Positions 17,911 to 27,155 of a DNA stretch of 64,000 bases are shown piece after piece; position 1 is the first letter of the stretch, and each line of letters opens with the position of its first letter. Made by a program: the position numbers and the translations under genes. Source of the stretch: an uncultured Oscillospiraceae bacterium (GTDB lineage: Bacteria > Bacillota > Clostridia > Oscillospirales > Oscillospiraceae); the NCBI GenBank assembly GCA_934667095.1, contig CAKULE010000010.1:31089-95088 (forward strand), written 5' to 3'. Below the pieces are notes generated by a model. It saw only the letters and a list, made by a program, of their open reading frames with translations. It ran no database searches and was not told the origin of the DNA.

Positions 17911-18276
17911 TCAGATCAGCGTCTCCGTCTTGAGACCGAAGCTCACGGCGATGGCGCCGTCCACCTGACGCATGACCTGATCGTTCACCCGGCCCATATG
18001 CTCCCGCAGGCGCTTTTTGTCCAGCGTGCGGACCTGCTCCAGCAGGACGATGGAATCCCGGGGCAGACCGGCGCTGTTGGCCGCCAGATCAATATGGGTG
18101 GGCAGATGGGCCTTGCCCGTCTGTGAGGTGATCGCCGCGGCGATCACCGTGGGGCTGTGCTTGTTGCCGGTGTCGTTCTGGACGATGAGCACCGGGCGCA
18201 CGCCGCCCTGCTCGCTGCCCACCACCGGGCTGAGGTCGGCGTAATAGATATCGCCGCGCTTGACGTTGTTCTCCAC
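17911..18276 (-). CDS. ndoA: EndoA/MazF-type mRNA interferase
   Basis: This 121-residue PemK-like toxin has VKRGDIYYADLSPVVGSEQ, GGVRPVLIVQND and the strand SPTVIAAAITSQ, all typical of Bacillus EndoA, which cuts single-stranded RNA at specific sites. The start appears to be a GTG with only a weak GGAG upstream. In Bacillus the order is alr, antitoxin ndoAI, ndoA. Here the 134 bases between alr and this gene hold no ORF resembling the antitoxin, so the toxin looks orphaned. The antitoxin may be encoded elsewhere. Confidence 0.9.
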   Translation of the reverse strand: MENNVKRGDIYYADLSPVVGSEQGGVRPVLIVQNDTGNKHSPTVIAAAITSQTGKAHLPTHIDLAANSAGLPRDSIVLLEQVRTLDKKRLREHMGRVNDQVMRQVDGAIAVSFGLKTETLI

Positions 18277-18410
18277 AGGACTTCACACTCCGCCGGATAT
18301 AGTGCCCCATCCGCGCCGGGCGGGTCGGGTACTATCATTCTCCCACGGAACGGCGGCTTTTATACACCGCCGCGCTCACCGCCGGCGTCCCGGCGGGCTT
18401 CCTGTCTATC
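18277..18410 (-). other. alr-ndoA spacer, hairpins but no antitoxin gene
   Basis: On the minus strand the spacer has CCGCCGG-GACG-CCGGCGG followed by CGGCGG ... CCGCCG hairpins, which may lower read-through from alr. No start codon with a ribosome binding site and no MazE/NdoAI-like frame is visible. Confidence 0.5.
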
Positions 18411-19541
18411 CTATGCGTTGAGGTAGATGCGCGGCACTCTGGGGGACACGGCGCACAGCAGCTCGTACTGCACGGTGCCGGCCTGAGCCGCCAGCGTCTC
18501 GATGGGCAGATGGGGGCCGAAGACCTCGGCCACGTCGCCGGGCTTCACGTTGGCGGAGCCGTCCAGACCCACCATGCACATGTCCATGCACACCCGGCCC
18601 ATGATGGGGCGGGGCTGGCCCGCCAGCCAGAGGCTGCCCTCGTTGGACAGGGCCCGGTGAAGGCCGTCGGCATAGCCGATGGGCACCACCGCCACCCGGC
18701 CGCCCTCGGGGCCGAAGGCTTCGGTGCAGCCGTAGCTCACCGGGGTGTTCCCCGGCAGGTCCCGGACGGCGGAGACCCGGCTCTTCAGGGTCATCACCGG
18801 CTGGAGGCCCGGGCCGTCCAGCCCCTGGCAGGAGGGGTCGGGGTAATAGCCATACAGCGACACGCCAGGGCGGATCATATCCATGTGGGTACAGGGATAG
18901 TTTAGCACAGCGGCGCTGGCCGCACAATGGCGAATTTCAAAGGTAAGGCCGTAAACCTTTTCCATCTCCTCCAGCGCGTCGAGAAAGCGGGTGAACTGGA
19001 GCATGGTGTAGTCCTCGTCGCCGTCGGCGTTGGCAAAGTGGGTGAACACGCCCTCCCACTCCAGATGGGGCAGGGAGCAGAGGACCGCAGCCTCTTTAGC
19101 GGCGGCCTTGGGGTCATGGGCCAACAGGCCCAGGCGGCTCATACCGGTGTCCAGCTTCAGGTGGACCCTGGCCGTGCAGCCCAGCCGGCCTGCGGCGGCG
19201 GACAGGGCTCCCGCCAGCGTCAGGTCGGACACCGCCTGCGTCACGTTCAGCTCCACAGCCAGCTCCGCCAGCTCCGGCGGGGTGGCCCCCAGAATGAGGA
19301 TGGGCATGGTGATGCCCGCCCGGCGGAGCTCCTGCGCCTCGTTCAGGCAGGCCACCGCCAGATAGTCCGCCCCCAGCGCCTCCAGCCGGCGTGCCACCGG
19401 CACGGCCCCGTGGCCGTAGGCGTTGGCCTTCACCACGCCCAGAAAGCGGCTGTCCGGCGCACAGGCGCGCAGGGCCCGGTAGTTATGGTCCAGGGCGGCC
19501 AGATCGATCTCCGCCCATGTCCTCGTCTGTTCCAGTTCCAT
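18411..19541 (-). CDS. alr: Alanine racemase
   Basis: The 376-residue PLP enzyme interconverts L- and D-alanine for peptidoglycan. The PLP-Lys motif is FLGVVKANAYGHGAVPVARRL cut at KANAYGHG (Lys39), and the C-terminal domain carries the second catalytic residue region TPVSYGCTEAF. Length is normal. The start overlaps the end of the upstream lipoprotein gene by 59 bases, implying translational coupling. Order nnrD, lipoprotein, alr, ndoA matches the conserved Firmicute arrangement around alr except for the missing antitoxin. Confidence 0.95.
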   Translation of the reverse strand: MELEQTRTWAEIDLAALDHNYRALRACAPDSRFLGVVKANAYGHGAVPVARRLEALGADYLAVACLNEAQELRRAGITMPILILGATPPELAELAVELNVTQAVSDLTLAGALSAAAGRLGCTARVHLKLDTGMSRLGLLAHDPKAAAKEAAVLCSLPHLEWEGVFTHFANADGDEDYTMLQFTRFLDALEEMEKVYGLTFEIRHCAASAAVLNYPCTHMDMIRPGVSLYGYYPDPSCQGLDGPGLQPVMTLKSRVSAVRDLPGNTPVSYGCTEAFGPEGGRVAVVPIGYADGLHRALSNEGSLWLAGQPRPIMGRVCMDMCMVGLDGSANVKPGDVAEVFGPHLPIETLAAQAGTVQYELLCAVSPRVPRIYLNA

Positions 19542-20139
19542 CGTTGGTCATCTCCATGGTAAATTCGTTGAAGCGCACAGTGAGCACCAGCACGCCGTCC
19601 GTGCTCACCTCCGCCCGCAGCAGGGCGTGGGTGGCGGGGTCCAGATACAGGTCGAAGCCGGTGCCCTTCCCCTCCGCCGCCCGGGGGTCCCGGCACTGGA
19701 TGAGGAGCACACGGCTCTCCCCCTCCCCCTGCCAGGCGCAGCGGGCCATGTAGCCCTCGGTGAGGCTCAGGAGCACGGCAGGCAGGGCGGACACCGGGGT
19801 CAGCCCGCTGTCGTCCAGCAGGCCCAGCGACAGGCCCGCCCCGTCGTATTCCAGCAGGGTCTCCCCATTGCGGATGCGGGCGGTGATACCCGCGACGGTG
19901 TCCGGCGCGGTGACAGTGAGGACGGTCTCGCCGTCTTTCTCTCCCGCCGCAGACAGGGAAAACTGGAATACTGCATCCCCGTAGGATACGGACACGTCCG
20001 CCTCCGCCTGCCACGCCGCCAGAGACAGATACTCCCCCCGGATGGCGGCGGCCAGCTGCTCCGGGCTGTCGTCCCGCTCCCCTGTGCAGGCGCACAGGAG
20101 CAGGGTCATCATCAGTACACAAGACAGGGCCTTGCGCAC
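19483..20139 (-). CDS. YdcC-like (LolA-fold) lipoprotein
   Basis: The 218-residue protein has a lipoprotein signal peptide (MRKALSCVLMMTLLLCAC, lipobox LCAC with Cys18). The mature part is rich in beta strands, consistent with the LolA-like fold of Bacillus YdcC, which also lies just upstream of alr. Sequence similarity alone is not obvious to me; the call leans on synteny and the lipobox. It starts 7 bases after nnrD and overlaps alr by 59 bases, so all three are one transcription unit. Function is unknown. Confidence 0.65.
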   Translation of the reverse strand: MRKALSCVLMMTLLLCACTGERDDSPEQLAAAIRGEYLSLAAWQAEADVSVSYGDAVFQFSLSAAGEKDGETVLTVTAPDTVAGITARIRNGETLLEYDGAGLSLGLLDDSGLTPVSALPAVLLSLTEGYMARCAWQGEGESRVLLIQCRDPRAAEGKGTGFDLYLDPATHALLRAEVSTDGVLVLTVRFNEFTMEMTNDGTGTDEDMGGDRSGRPGP

Positions 20140-20146
20140 TTGGCTT

Positions 20147-20980
20147 TCACTCCGTTCTTTCCTTCATGGCGTCGGGGATGCGGGCGATGAGGTCGTCCAC
20201 CGTCATGCCGTACTCCCCCCGGTCGGCGGCCGCCAGATCCCCTGCCCGGCCGTGGAACCACACCGCCATGGCCGCCCCGCCGGCAAAGCCCTGCCCCAGC
20301 AGGGACAGGATCAGACCCGACAGCGCGTCCCCGCTGCCGCCCCGGGCCATGCCGGGGTTGCCGGTGGTGTTCACAGTGCAGGAACCGTCGGGCGCGGCGG
20401 TGATGGTGCGGTGGCCCTTGAGCACCAGCGTACACCGGTGGGACACCGCGAACTCCGCCGCCTGCCCCGGCCGGTCGGCCACCGGGAGGGCGCAGCCCGT
20501 CAGCCGGGCGAACTCCCCCTCGTGAGGAGTGAGGACGGTGGGAGCCGCCCGCTCGTCCAGAACATCTATATGCCGGGCCAGAATATTTAGACCGTCGGCA
20601 TCTACCACTATGGGGCAGGTCAGCGCCCGCAAAAGGGCGAGGGTCAGGACCTCTGCCCGGGCGCTCTGCCCCAGTCCGGGACCGATAAGCACTGCGTCGC
20701 AGCCCTGGGCTTTGGCCAGAAGCTCCGCATCCGAGGGCCAGGGCATGGCCATGGCCCCGGTACACATGCCGGCCACGATGGGCCAGACCTCCGGCGGCAC
20801 GGCGGCGGTGACCAGCCCCGCGCCGGAGCACACCGCCGCCCGGGCGGCCAGCACCGGGGCGCCGGTATAGCCCACGCTGCCGCCGAGGAGGAGCACCCGG
20901 CCGAAGTTCCCCTTGTGGGCGTCCCGCCGGCGGCGGGGCAGGACCGGCGGGACCATCTCATGCAGGCAGATCTGCTCCAC
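20147..20980 (-). CDS. nnrD: ADP-dependent NAD(P)H-hydrate dehydratase
   Basis: The 277-residue ribokinase-like enzyme repairs damaged NAD(P)H hydrates using ADP. Diagnostic segments are HKGNFGRVLLLGGS near the N-terminus, DADGLNIL, TPHEGEFARL and the nucleotide-binding NTTGNPGMARGGSGDALSG. The epimerase domain found fused in the long E. coli form is absent, so another gene must supply it. AAAGGAGGGG supports the start. It is the first gene of the leftward operon with the lipoprotein and alr. Confidence 0.92.
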   Translation of the reverse strand: MEQICLHEMVPPVLPRRRRDAHKGNFGRVLLLGGSVGYTGAPVLAARAAVCSGAGLVTAAVPPEVWPIVAGMCTGAMAMPWPSDAELLAKAQGCDAVLIGPGLGQSARAEVLTLALLRALTCPIVVDADGLNILARHIDVLDERAAPTVLTPHEGEFARLTGCALPVADRPGQAAEFAVSHRCTLVLKGHRTITAAPDGSCTVNTTGNPGMARGGSGDALSGLILSLLGQGFAGGAAMAVWFHGRAGDLAAADRGEYGMTVDDLIARIPDAMKERTE

Positions 20981-21012
20981 GGCGCTCCCCTCCTTTTGAT
21001 ATAGACTTTTTT

Positions 21013-21041
21013 ATCATAGCATTTTCCCCCTTGCATTTCAA
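21013..21041 (-). promoter_or_regulatory. Promoter of the nnrD-alr operon
   Basis: TTGAAA (21041-21036) and TATGAT (21018-21013), 17-base spacer. Its -35 box shares a base with the -35 box of the divergent pheST promoter. Confidence 0.65.
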
Positions 21042-21059
21042 TCATTTTTGTGTTATAAA
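21031..21059 (+). promoter_or_regulatory. Promoter of the pheST T-box transcript
   Basis: TTGCAT (21031-21036) and TATAAA (21054-21059), 17-base spacer. Confidence 0.7.
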
Positions 21060-21065
21060 AGGGAT

Positions 21066-21297
21066 GAGTTTACAGGCTGTGAACGGGAAAATAGTGGGTC
21101 CACGCATGGCAGAGAGGGGCGGTCGTCGGCTGAAAGCTGCCCTGATGCGCGCCGCTTGGTTCGCCCGGGAGCCGCCGCGGGGAAAGACGCGGCCGGTATG
21201 TCCGCCGTTACCGGGCTTGAGTGCGCGCGGGCTCCGCGCGAAACCGGGTGGTACCGCGGAAGGTTTGCCTTTCGTCCCTGTTGGGACGGAGGGCTTT
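21066..21297 (+). promoter_or_regulatory. T-box leader, phenylalanine specifier
   Basis: The leader shows the AG-bulge segment GCAGAGAGG (21109-21117), a candidate specifier TTC at 21160-21162 followed by GCCCGGGAG, the T-box sequence GGTGGTACCGCGGAAG (about 21247-21262) and a terminator stem CGTCCC-TGTT-GGGACG followed by GGAGGGCTTTT. Uncharged tRNA-Phe would pair with TTC and with the T-box bulge and allow transcription into pheST. The specifier was placed by aligning it with the Cys leader at 46.7 kb. Confidence 0.9.
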
Positions 21298-21359
21298 TAT
21301 TTTTGCCCGCAGACGCCTCCAACAAATCATCAGTAACACCCAACAAAGGAGTTTTTGAC

Positions 21360-22385
21360 ATGAAAGAACAACTGGCAAAGATCCGGGAGGAGGCCCTGGC
21401 CGCCTTCCAGCAGGCGAAGGATTCCGCCGGGCTGGATGAGCTGCGGGTCAAGTATCTGGGCAAAAAAGGCGAGCTCACCGGCGTGCTGAAGCAGATGGGC
21501 AAGCTGTCCGCCGAGGAGCGGCCCGCCATGGGCCAGCTGGCCAACGACGTCCGCGCCGCCCTGGAGAGCGCCCTGGACGACGCCGGGACCAAGCTGGCGG
21601 AAAAAGCCATGGAACTGAAGCTGGAAGCCGAGGCGCTGGACGTGACCATCCCCGGCGAGGCCGTGGATGTGGGCCACCGGCATCCCATGTATATCGCCCT
21701 GGATGAGATCAAGGAGATCTTCATCGGCATGGGCTTCACCGTGCTGGACGGGCCGGAGGTGGAGCTGAGCACGCTCAACTTCGACCGGCTGAACGCCGGC
21801 GAGGGCCACCCCAGCCGGGACTGGTCCGACACCTTCTACTTCACCGAGGATGAGCGGGTGATGCTCCGCTCCCAGACCTCTCCCATGCAGGTGCGGGCCA
21901 TGGACTCCATGAAGCCCCCCATCCGCATCATCGCCCCCGGCCGGGTGTACCGCAAGGACGAGGTGGACGCCACCCACTCCCCCATGTTCCATCAGGTGGA
22001 GGGCATGGTCATCGACAAGGGCGTCACCATGGCCGACCTGAAGGGCACGCTGAATCTGGTCATGAAGAAGCTTTACGGCGAGGGCACCGTCACCCGCTTC
22101 CGCCCCCACCACTTCCCCTTTACCGAGCCCAGCTGCGAGATGGACGTGCAGTGCCACAAGTGCGGCGGCAAAGGCTGCCCCACCTGCAAGGGCGAGGGTT
22201 GGATCGAGGTGCTGGGCGCCGGCATGATCCACCCCCGGGTGCTGGAGATGGCGGGCATCGACCCCAACGTGTACTCCGGCTGGGCCTTCGGCCTGGGGCT
22301 GGAACGCATCGCCATGCGGCGGTTCAAGATCGCCGACCTGCGGCTGATCTTTGAGAACGACGTGCGGTTCCTGGAGCAATTCTGA
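21360..22385 (+). CDS. pheS: Phenylalanyl-tRNA synthetase alpha subunit
   Basis: The 341-residue class II catalytic subunit shows motif 2 (MHRVEG-like, here FHQVEGMVIDKG), the segment FTEPSCEMDVQC, a Cys-rich HKCGGKGCPTCKGEGW and the motif 3 region FGLGLERIAMRRFKI. The N-terminal 85 residues form the tRNA-binding coiled coil. The frame is open far upstream through the T-box leader, but the ATG at 21360 follows AAAGGAG and begins the normal MKEQL start. pheT follows after 18 bases. Confidence 0.97.
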   Translation: MKEQLAKIREEALAAFQQAKDSAGLDELRVKYLGKKGELTGVLKQMGKLSAEERPAMGQLANDVRAALESALDDAGTKLAEKAMELKLEAEALDVTIPGEAVDVGHRHPMYIALDEIKEIFIGMGFTVLDGPEVELSTLNFDRLNAGEGHPSRDWSDTFYFTEDERVMLRSQTSPMQVRAMDSMKPPIRIIAPGRVYRKDEVDATHSPMFHQVEGMVIDKGVTMADLKGTLNLVMKKLYGEGTVTRFRPHHFPFTEPSCEMDVQCHKCGGKGCPTCKGEGWIEVLGAGMIHPRVLEMAGIDPNVYSGWAFGLGLERIAMRRFKIADLRLIFENDVRFLEQF

Positions 22386-22403
22386 GAAAGGAGTGTATGA
22401 ACA

Positions 22404-24800
22404 ATGAATCTGAGCAGAAAATGGCTGAATGAGTTTGTCACTGTTGATGCCTCCGACAAGGAATTTGCCGAGGCCATGACCCTCTCCGGCTCCAAGGTGG
22501 AAACATGGGAGGATCAGGGCAGCGGCATCGTCAACGTGGTGGTGGGCAAGGTGTTGGAGCTGAAGCGCCACGAAAATTCTGACCACATGTGGGTGTGCCA
22601 GATCGATGTGGGTGGGGACGCCCCCATCCAGATCGTCACCGGCGCACAGAACGTGAAGCAGGGGGACCTGGTGCCCGTGGCGCTAGACGGCTCCACCCTG
22701 CCCGGCGGCAAGGAGATCAGGGCCGGCGTCCTGCGGGGCGTGGAGTCCAACGGGATGCTGTGCTCCTTCACCGAGCTGGGGCTTGAGCAGCGGGACTTCC
22801 CCTGCGCCTATGAGAACGGCATCTGGATCCTGTCCGACGACCCGGAGCTCACCGGTCTCACCGTGGGCGAGAATATCCGCACCGCCGTGGGCCTGGATGA
22901 CCACGTGGTGGAGTTTGAGATCACTCCCAACCGCCCCGACTGCCTGTCTGTCATCGGTCTGGCCCGGGAGGCCGCCGCCACCTTTGATCAGGAGCTGCGG
23001 CTCCACGTACCCGAGGTGAAGGGCGGGGCCGAGGGCGAGCTCACCGAGCTGCTGGACGTGGAGACCCCAGACGCCGATCTGGTGCCCCGATACACCGCCC
23101 GGATGGTGCGCAATGTGAAGATCGCCCCTTCCCCCAAATGGATGCGGGAGCGGCTGCGGGCCATGGGTGTGCGCCCCATCAACAACATCGTGGACATCAC
23201 CAACTACGTCATGCTGGAGTACGGCCAGCCCATGCACGCCTTTGACTACCGCTATGTCCACGGCGGCAGGATCATCGTCCGCCGGGCCGCCGAGGGCGAG
23301 GAGCTCACTACGCTGGACGGCACGGTGCGGAAGCTGAACGCCAACCATCTGGTCATCGCCGATGAGACCCGCGCCGTGGGCCTTGCGGGCATCATGGGCG
23401 GCGAGAACAGCGAGATCGTGGCCGACACCGCCGATGTGGTGTTCGAGTCCGCCTGCTTCGACGGCACCTGCATCCGTAAGGGCGCACTGGCCCTCGGCAT
23501 GCGCACCGAGGCCAGCGCCAAGTTTGAGAAGGGCCTCGACCCCATGAACACCCTGCCCGCCGTGCAGCGGGCCTGCGAGCTGGTGGAGCTGCTGGGTGCC
23601 GGCGAGGTGGTGGACGGCGTCATCGACATCCTGAACCACGTGCCCCAGCCCACGGTGCTGCCGCTGGAGCCCGCCAAGATCAACGCTCTGCTGGGCACCG
23701 ACGTGGCCGCCGACGAGATGGTGCGCATCCTGCGCAAGCTGGACTTCACCGTGGAGGGCGGGCAGGTCACCGTTCCCTCCTGGCGCGGCGACGTGCTGCG
23801 CATGGCCGACCTGGCCGAGGAGGTGGCCCGCTTCCACGGATACGACGCCATTCCCTGCACCCTCATGCGGGGGCAGACCACTCAGGGCGGCTGGTCCCCC
23901 GTGCAGCAGCTGGAGAATCAGCTGGGCGCCCTCTGCCGCACTTGCGGGTATGACGAGATCATCACCTACTCCTTCATCTCCCCCACCTACTACGACAAGA
24001 TCCGCTGGGCCGCCGACGATCACCGCCGCCAGTCCTTCAAGATCCTGAACCCGCTGGGAGAGGACACCTCCATCATGCGCACCACCACCCTGCCCTCCAT
24101 GCTGGAGATTCTGGTGCGCAACTACAACTTCCGCAACAAGACCGCCAAGCTCTATGAGCTGGGCCGGATCTATCTCCCCGGCGGCCCCGAGGGGCTGGCG
24201 GTGGAGTCCAAGTACCTGACCCTGGGCGCCTACGGCGAAGGTATGGATTTCTACGCCATGAAGGGTGCCATCGAGGCCATGCTCAAGAGCCTGCGGGCGG
24301 CCGACGTCCGGTTCCGCCCGGTGACGGACAATCCCTCCTACCACCCCGGCCGGTGCGCCGGCGTGTGGGCCAACGGCCAGTACATCGGCGTGTTCGGCCA
24401 GCTCCACCCGCTGGCCGCCAAGAACTACGGCGTGGACGCCGAGCTCTACTGCGCCGAGCTGTCCTTTGACGCGCTGATGGCCGCCAAGGGGCCCGACCCG
24501 GAGTACGTTCCCCTGCCCAAGTTCCCCTCCGTCACCCGGGATATCGCCGTGGTGTGCGCTGAGGAGGTCACCGTGGGCGAGCTGGAGGACGCCATCCGCC
24601 GGGGGGCCAAGGGCCTGCTGAAGGAGGTCACCCTGTTCGACATCTACCGGGGCCCCGGCGTGCTGGCCGGGCTGAAGTCCGTGGCTTTCAATCTGGTGCT
24701 GCGGGCGGACGACCGTTCCCTCACCGGCGAAGAGGCCGACGAGGATGTCCGGTCTATTCTGGAGGCTCTGGAAAAGGACTGCGGCGCGGTGCTGCGCTGA
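22404..24800 (+). CDS. pheT: Phenylalanyl-tRNA synthetase beta subunit
   Basis: The 798-residue subunit has the N-terminal tRNA-binding OB-fold (about 40-150, VVVGKVLELKRHENSDHMWVCQIDVG in parts), B3/B4 editing domain (about 210-380), B5 domain, the catalytic-like core and the C-terminal anticodon-binding domain (about 705-798, PKFPSVTRDIAVV). It edits Tyr-tRNA-Phe and forms the heterotetramer with PheS. All parts are present and the length is normal. It is followed by a strong terminator. Confidence 0.97.
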   Translation: MNLSRKWLNEFVTVDASDKEFAEAMTLSGSKVETWEDQGSGIVNVVVGKVLELKRHENSDHMWVCQIDVGGDAPIQIVTGAQNVKQGDLVPVALDGSTLPGGKEIRAGVLRGVESNGMLCSFTELGLEQRDFPCAYENGIWILSDDPELTGLTVGENIRTAVGLDDHVVEFEITPNRPDCLSVIGLAREAAATFDQELRLHVPEVKGGAEGELTELLDVETPDADLVPRYTARMVRNVKIAPSPKWMRERLRAMGVRPINNIVDITNYVMLEYGQPMHAFDYRYVHGGRIIVRRAAEGEELTTLDGTVRKLNANHLVIADETRAVGLAGIMGGENSEIVADTADVVFESACFDGTCIRKGALALGMRTEASAKFEKGLDPMNTLPAVQRACELVELLGAGEVVDGVIDILNHVPQPTVLPLEPAKINALLGTDVAADEMVRILRKLDFTVEGGQVTVPSWRGDVLRMADLAEEVARFHGYDAIPCTLMRGQTTQGGWSPVQQLENQLGALCRTCGYDEIITYSFISPTYYDKIRWAADDHRRQSFKILNPLGEDTSIMRTTTLPSMLEILVRNYNFRNKTAKLYELGRIYLPGGPEGLAVESKYLTLGAYGEGMDFYAMKGAIEAMLKSLRAADVRFRPVTDNPSYHPGRCAGVWANGQYIGVFGQLHPLAAKNYGVDAELYCAELSFDALMAAKGPDPEYVPLPKFPSVTRDIAVVCAEEVTVGELEDAIRRGAKGLLKEVTLFDIYRGPGVLAGLKSVAFNLVLRADDRSLTGEEADEDVRSILEALEKDCGAVLR

Positions 24801-24810
24801 GCTTTCCCGT

Positions 24811-24851
24811 AAAAAATACCCCCGCGGGCGATGCCCGCGGGGGTATTTTGT
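24811..24851. terminator. Terminator after pheT
   Basis: Stem ATACCCCCGCGGGC-GAT-GCCCGCGGGGGTAT flanked by A- and T-runs, usable on both strands and shared with the converging surface-protein gene. Confidence 0.85.
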
Positions 24852-24886
24852 ATTCGCAAGCCTTATTGTTGTGCCCCTGCCGGCGC

Positions 24887-27109
24887 TCAGAGCGTGAAGC
24901 TCCTGCGCTGCTCCGGCAGGATAATGCGGGCCAGGATGGCCGCGGCCTCCGACCGGGAGATGTCGTTGCTGGGATAGAACATCCCGCCGCCTGCGCCGGT
25001 GAGCACGCCCGCCCGGTAGAGGGTGAGGATCTCGTCGGCATAGGGGGTGGCCGCCGTCACATCGGACACAGCGGACACCTTATTGACCTGGTAAAGGTCC
25101 ACAGCGTCCACCGCATGGGCAAAGAGGCCGGCCATCTCCGCCCTGGTGATGTTGCGGGTATAATCCGCAGGCGTAAAGTCGCCTTCCTTTACGATCCCGT
25201 TGGCCAAAGCGTAGTCCACATAGGTCTGATACCAGGGAGCGCCGTTCTTCAGGCTGCTCTCCCCGGTGTGGTAGATCTCATGGACGCGGCTGGCCATGGT
25301 GATGGCCTGAGCCACAGTCAGGCGGCCGCTGGGGTCGAATTTCCCGCCGGAGCCGTTCATCAGGCCGTACTCATAGCAGATGCGGACGGCCTCGGCATAC
25401 CACACCTTGGCGGGCACATCACCGAACTGGCCGGCGTAGGTCTTGGAGGCTGTAAAGGTATTCAGGCTGTCAGCGTTGAAGTAGGGGTTGATGTAGATAC
25501 TGCTCTTGTCCACTTCCCAGTAGGCGGTGGGTTCATTCTGAACGGTTAAATTACGGAATTTACTCCCGGTCAACAGAATTTCTCCCGCCCTGTTGATCAG
25601 GCCAAGTCCTGTTGCCGCCAAGCCGTTTTCAAAATCCGAGTAGTAAACGCCCGAACTCTCAGGCAAGGAAAACACCTCTTTGCCCTCTGTCGTGATATAA
25701 ATATCCCGCCGGCCCCGCTTATACTCGCCTTCACCGACAAGCGCGATTCCATCTGAGAAATCACGGGCTACCGAGTACCTTGGGGAAATGATCATCTCAC
25801 CACGGGCGTTGATGTAGCCGTACTGCTTTGTCCCGTTGGCATCTGTCACAGCCACATATGCAAGGCCGCAGGAGAAATTCCCTGCGTCGGAATAAATGGT
25901 GGGAATGACCTCCTTCCCCGTCAGGTCAATAAAGCCGTGCCACTCCTCCCCGGTGTCCTCATCCACCCTCGCGACCGACGCAAGGCCCTCATGAAATTCT
26001 CCGATCTCGGCATAAGGCTTGGTTATTACCTTGAGGTTCCAATCCATGAGCACACAGGGCGAAGCCTCCGGATAGCGCCAGCCCTTCACCAGGCCGTTTT
26101 CCTCATCAAAGAGGAACTGCGAGTAGTTTCCGTGGGGAATCAGGCACTTGCCCTGAAGATCGTAGATGGCGCTATCATAGTACTCGGAGCCGGGATTGCC
26201 CTTAACAATCCATTTTCCCCCGCCCTGCAGTGTACAATCGTCTTCGGTCGACGCATTTGACACAATAACCTTACCCGTCTTATCGACATAAAACATACTA
26301 TAAGAGTTCGGTATTACCACCGCCAAACCATTTCCAACACCTGCCGCCAATAGGTACTTCGTCGGGACGACCAGCTTCCCGTTTGTATCCAAAAGTCCCC
26401 ACTTGTCGTTCATCAGCACAGCGGCCAGCCCGCCGTTGTAATCATGTATTCCCTCATATTTCATCGGGACTACCAGCTTGCCCGTTTTGTCAATGACGCC
26501 CCATTTGAACCCGCCGGAAGCATCGCGCTTCGTCACCGGGGCCAGGCCCTCACTAAAATAGCCAGTAGAATCGTACTGGGGCGGAATGACCTCCACACCC
26601 TGCTCGTTTATAAAGCCAACTTTTTCATTCAGCACAACCGGGACCAGACCCTCCGCAAAGCCTTCGTGCATCCATGAAATTCCATCATACTTGAACGGAA
26701 CGACAACCCTCCCCTGCCAGTCCAGCAGGGCCGGCTTATAGTCGTCATCCCAAACCTCTACATGATCCGTGCCGAAACTTTTTATGCGGCTGTAGATCAC
26801 ACCGGTCAGCGGAGTTCCGTCCGGTTTCAGCAGTCCGTACCGTTCCCCCGCCTTGACGATGACAAATTTACCGCAGTATTCGGCCGACTCATAGTTCTCC
26901 ACCTGGAGGCCGGTGTCAAGGTCGATCACCTTATCGGCGCTCCACTCCCCTCTGAGCACCGCCCAGTGCAGCTCCGGGATCACGCTCTTGACACGGTAGT
27001 CATCCCCCATCTCAATCAGCTTGCCCTCCACCGCCATGGCAGGGACCGCCAGGGAAATCGCCAGCCCCAGGGCCAGCAGCAGAGATATCAGCCGCTTTTT
27101 CGTGTTCAT
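24887..27109 (-). CDS. WG-repeat surface protein with C-terminal SLH domains
   Basis: The 740-residue protein has a signal peptide (MNTKKRLISLLLALGLAISL, cut near AMA), then about ten WG repeats (residues 60-500; for example KWGVIDKTGKLVVPMKYEGI cut in two, GLLDTNGKLVVP, YGYINARGEMIISPRY), then S-layer homology segments (about 555-735). SLH domains bind pyruvylated secondary cell-wall polymer, so the repeats should face outward. The central repeat-coding part is visibly less GC-rich than its neighbours, possibly from repeat exchange or transfer. I start at the ATG after AGGAGG; upstream in-frame extension lacks support. No enzyme motif is visible. Confidence 0.88.
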   Translation of the reverse strand: MNTKKRLISLLLALGLAISLAVPAMAVEGKLIEMGDDYRVKSVIPELHWAVLRGEWSADKVIDLDTGLQVENYESAEYCGKFVIVKAGERYGLLKPDGTPLTGVIYSRIKSFGTDHVEVWDDDYKPALLDWQGRVVVPFKYDGISWMHEGFAEGLVPVVLNEKVGFINEQGVEVIPPQYDSTGYFSEGLAPVTKRDASGGFKWGVIDKTGKLVVPMKYEGIHDYNGGLAAVLMNDKWGLLDTNGKLVVPTKYLLAAGVGNGLAVVIPNSYSMFYVDKTGKVIVSNASTEDDCTLQGGGKWIVKGNPGSEYYDSAIYDLQGKCLIPHGNYSQFLFDEENGLVKGWRYPEASPCVLMDWNLKVITKPYAEIGEFHEGLASVARVDEDTGEEWHGFIDLTGKEVIPTIYSDAGNFSCGLAYVAVTDANGTKQYGYINARGEMIISPRYSVARDFSDGIALVGEGEYKRGRRDIYITTEGKEVFSLPESSGVYYSDFENGLAATGLGLINRAGEILLTGSKFRNLTVQNEPTAYWEVDKSSIYINPYFNADSLNTFTASKTYAGQFGDVPAKVWYAEAVRICYEYGLMNGSGGKFDPSGRLTVAQAITMASRVHEIYHTGESSLKNGAPWYQTYVDYALANGIVKEGDFTPADYTRNITRAEMAGLFAHAVDAVDLYQVNKVSAVSDVTAATPYADEILTLYRAGVLTGAGGGMFYPSNDISRSEAAAILARIILPEQRRSFTL

Positions 27110-27155
27110 GTCTTTTTCCTCCTGTGTGTCCGTTTTGGGGATCTCTCTGGGAAAA

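Noticed and set aside
21048..21359. N-terminal extension of PheS by 104 residues
   Set aside because: It runs through the T-box leader and its terminator; the ATG at 21360 has the ribosome binding site and the normal start.
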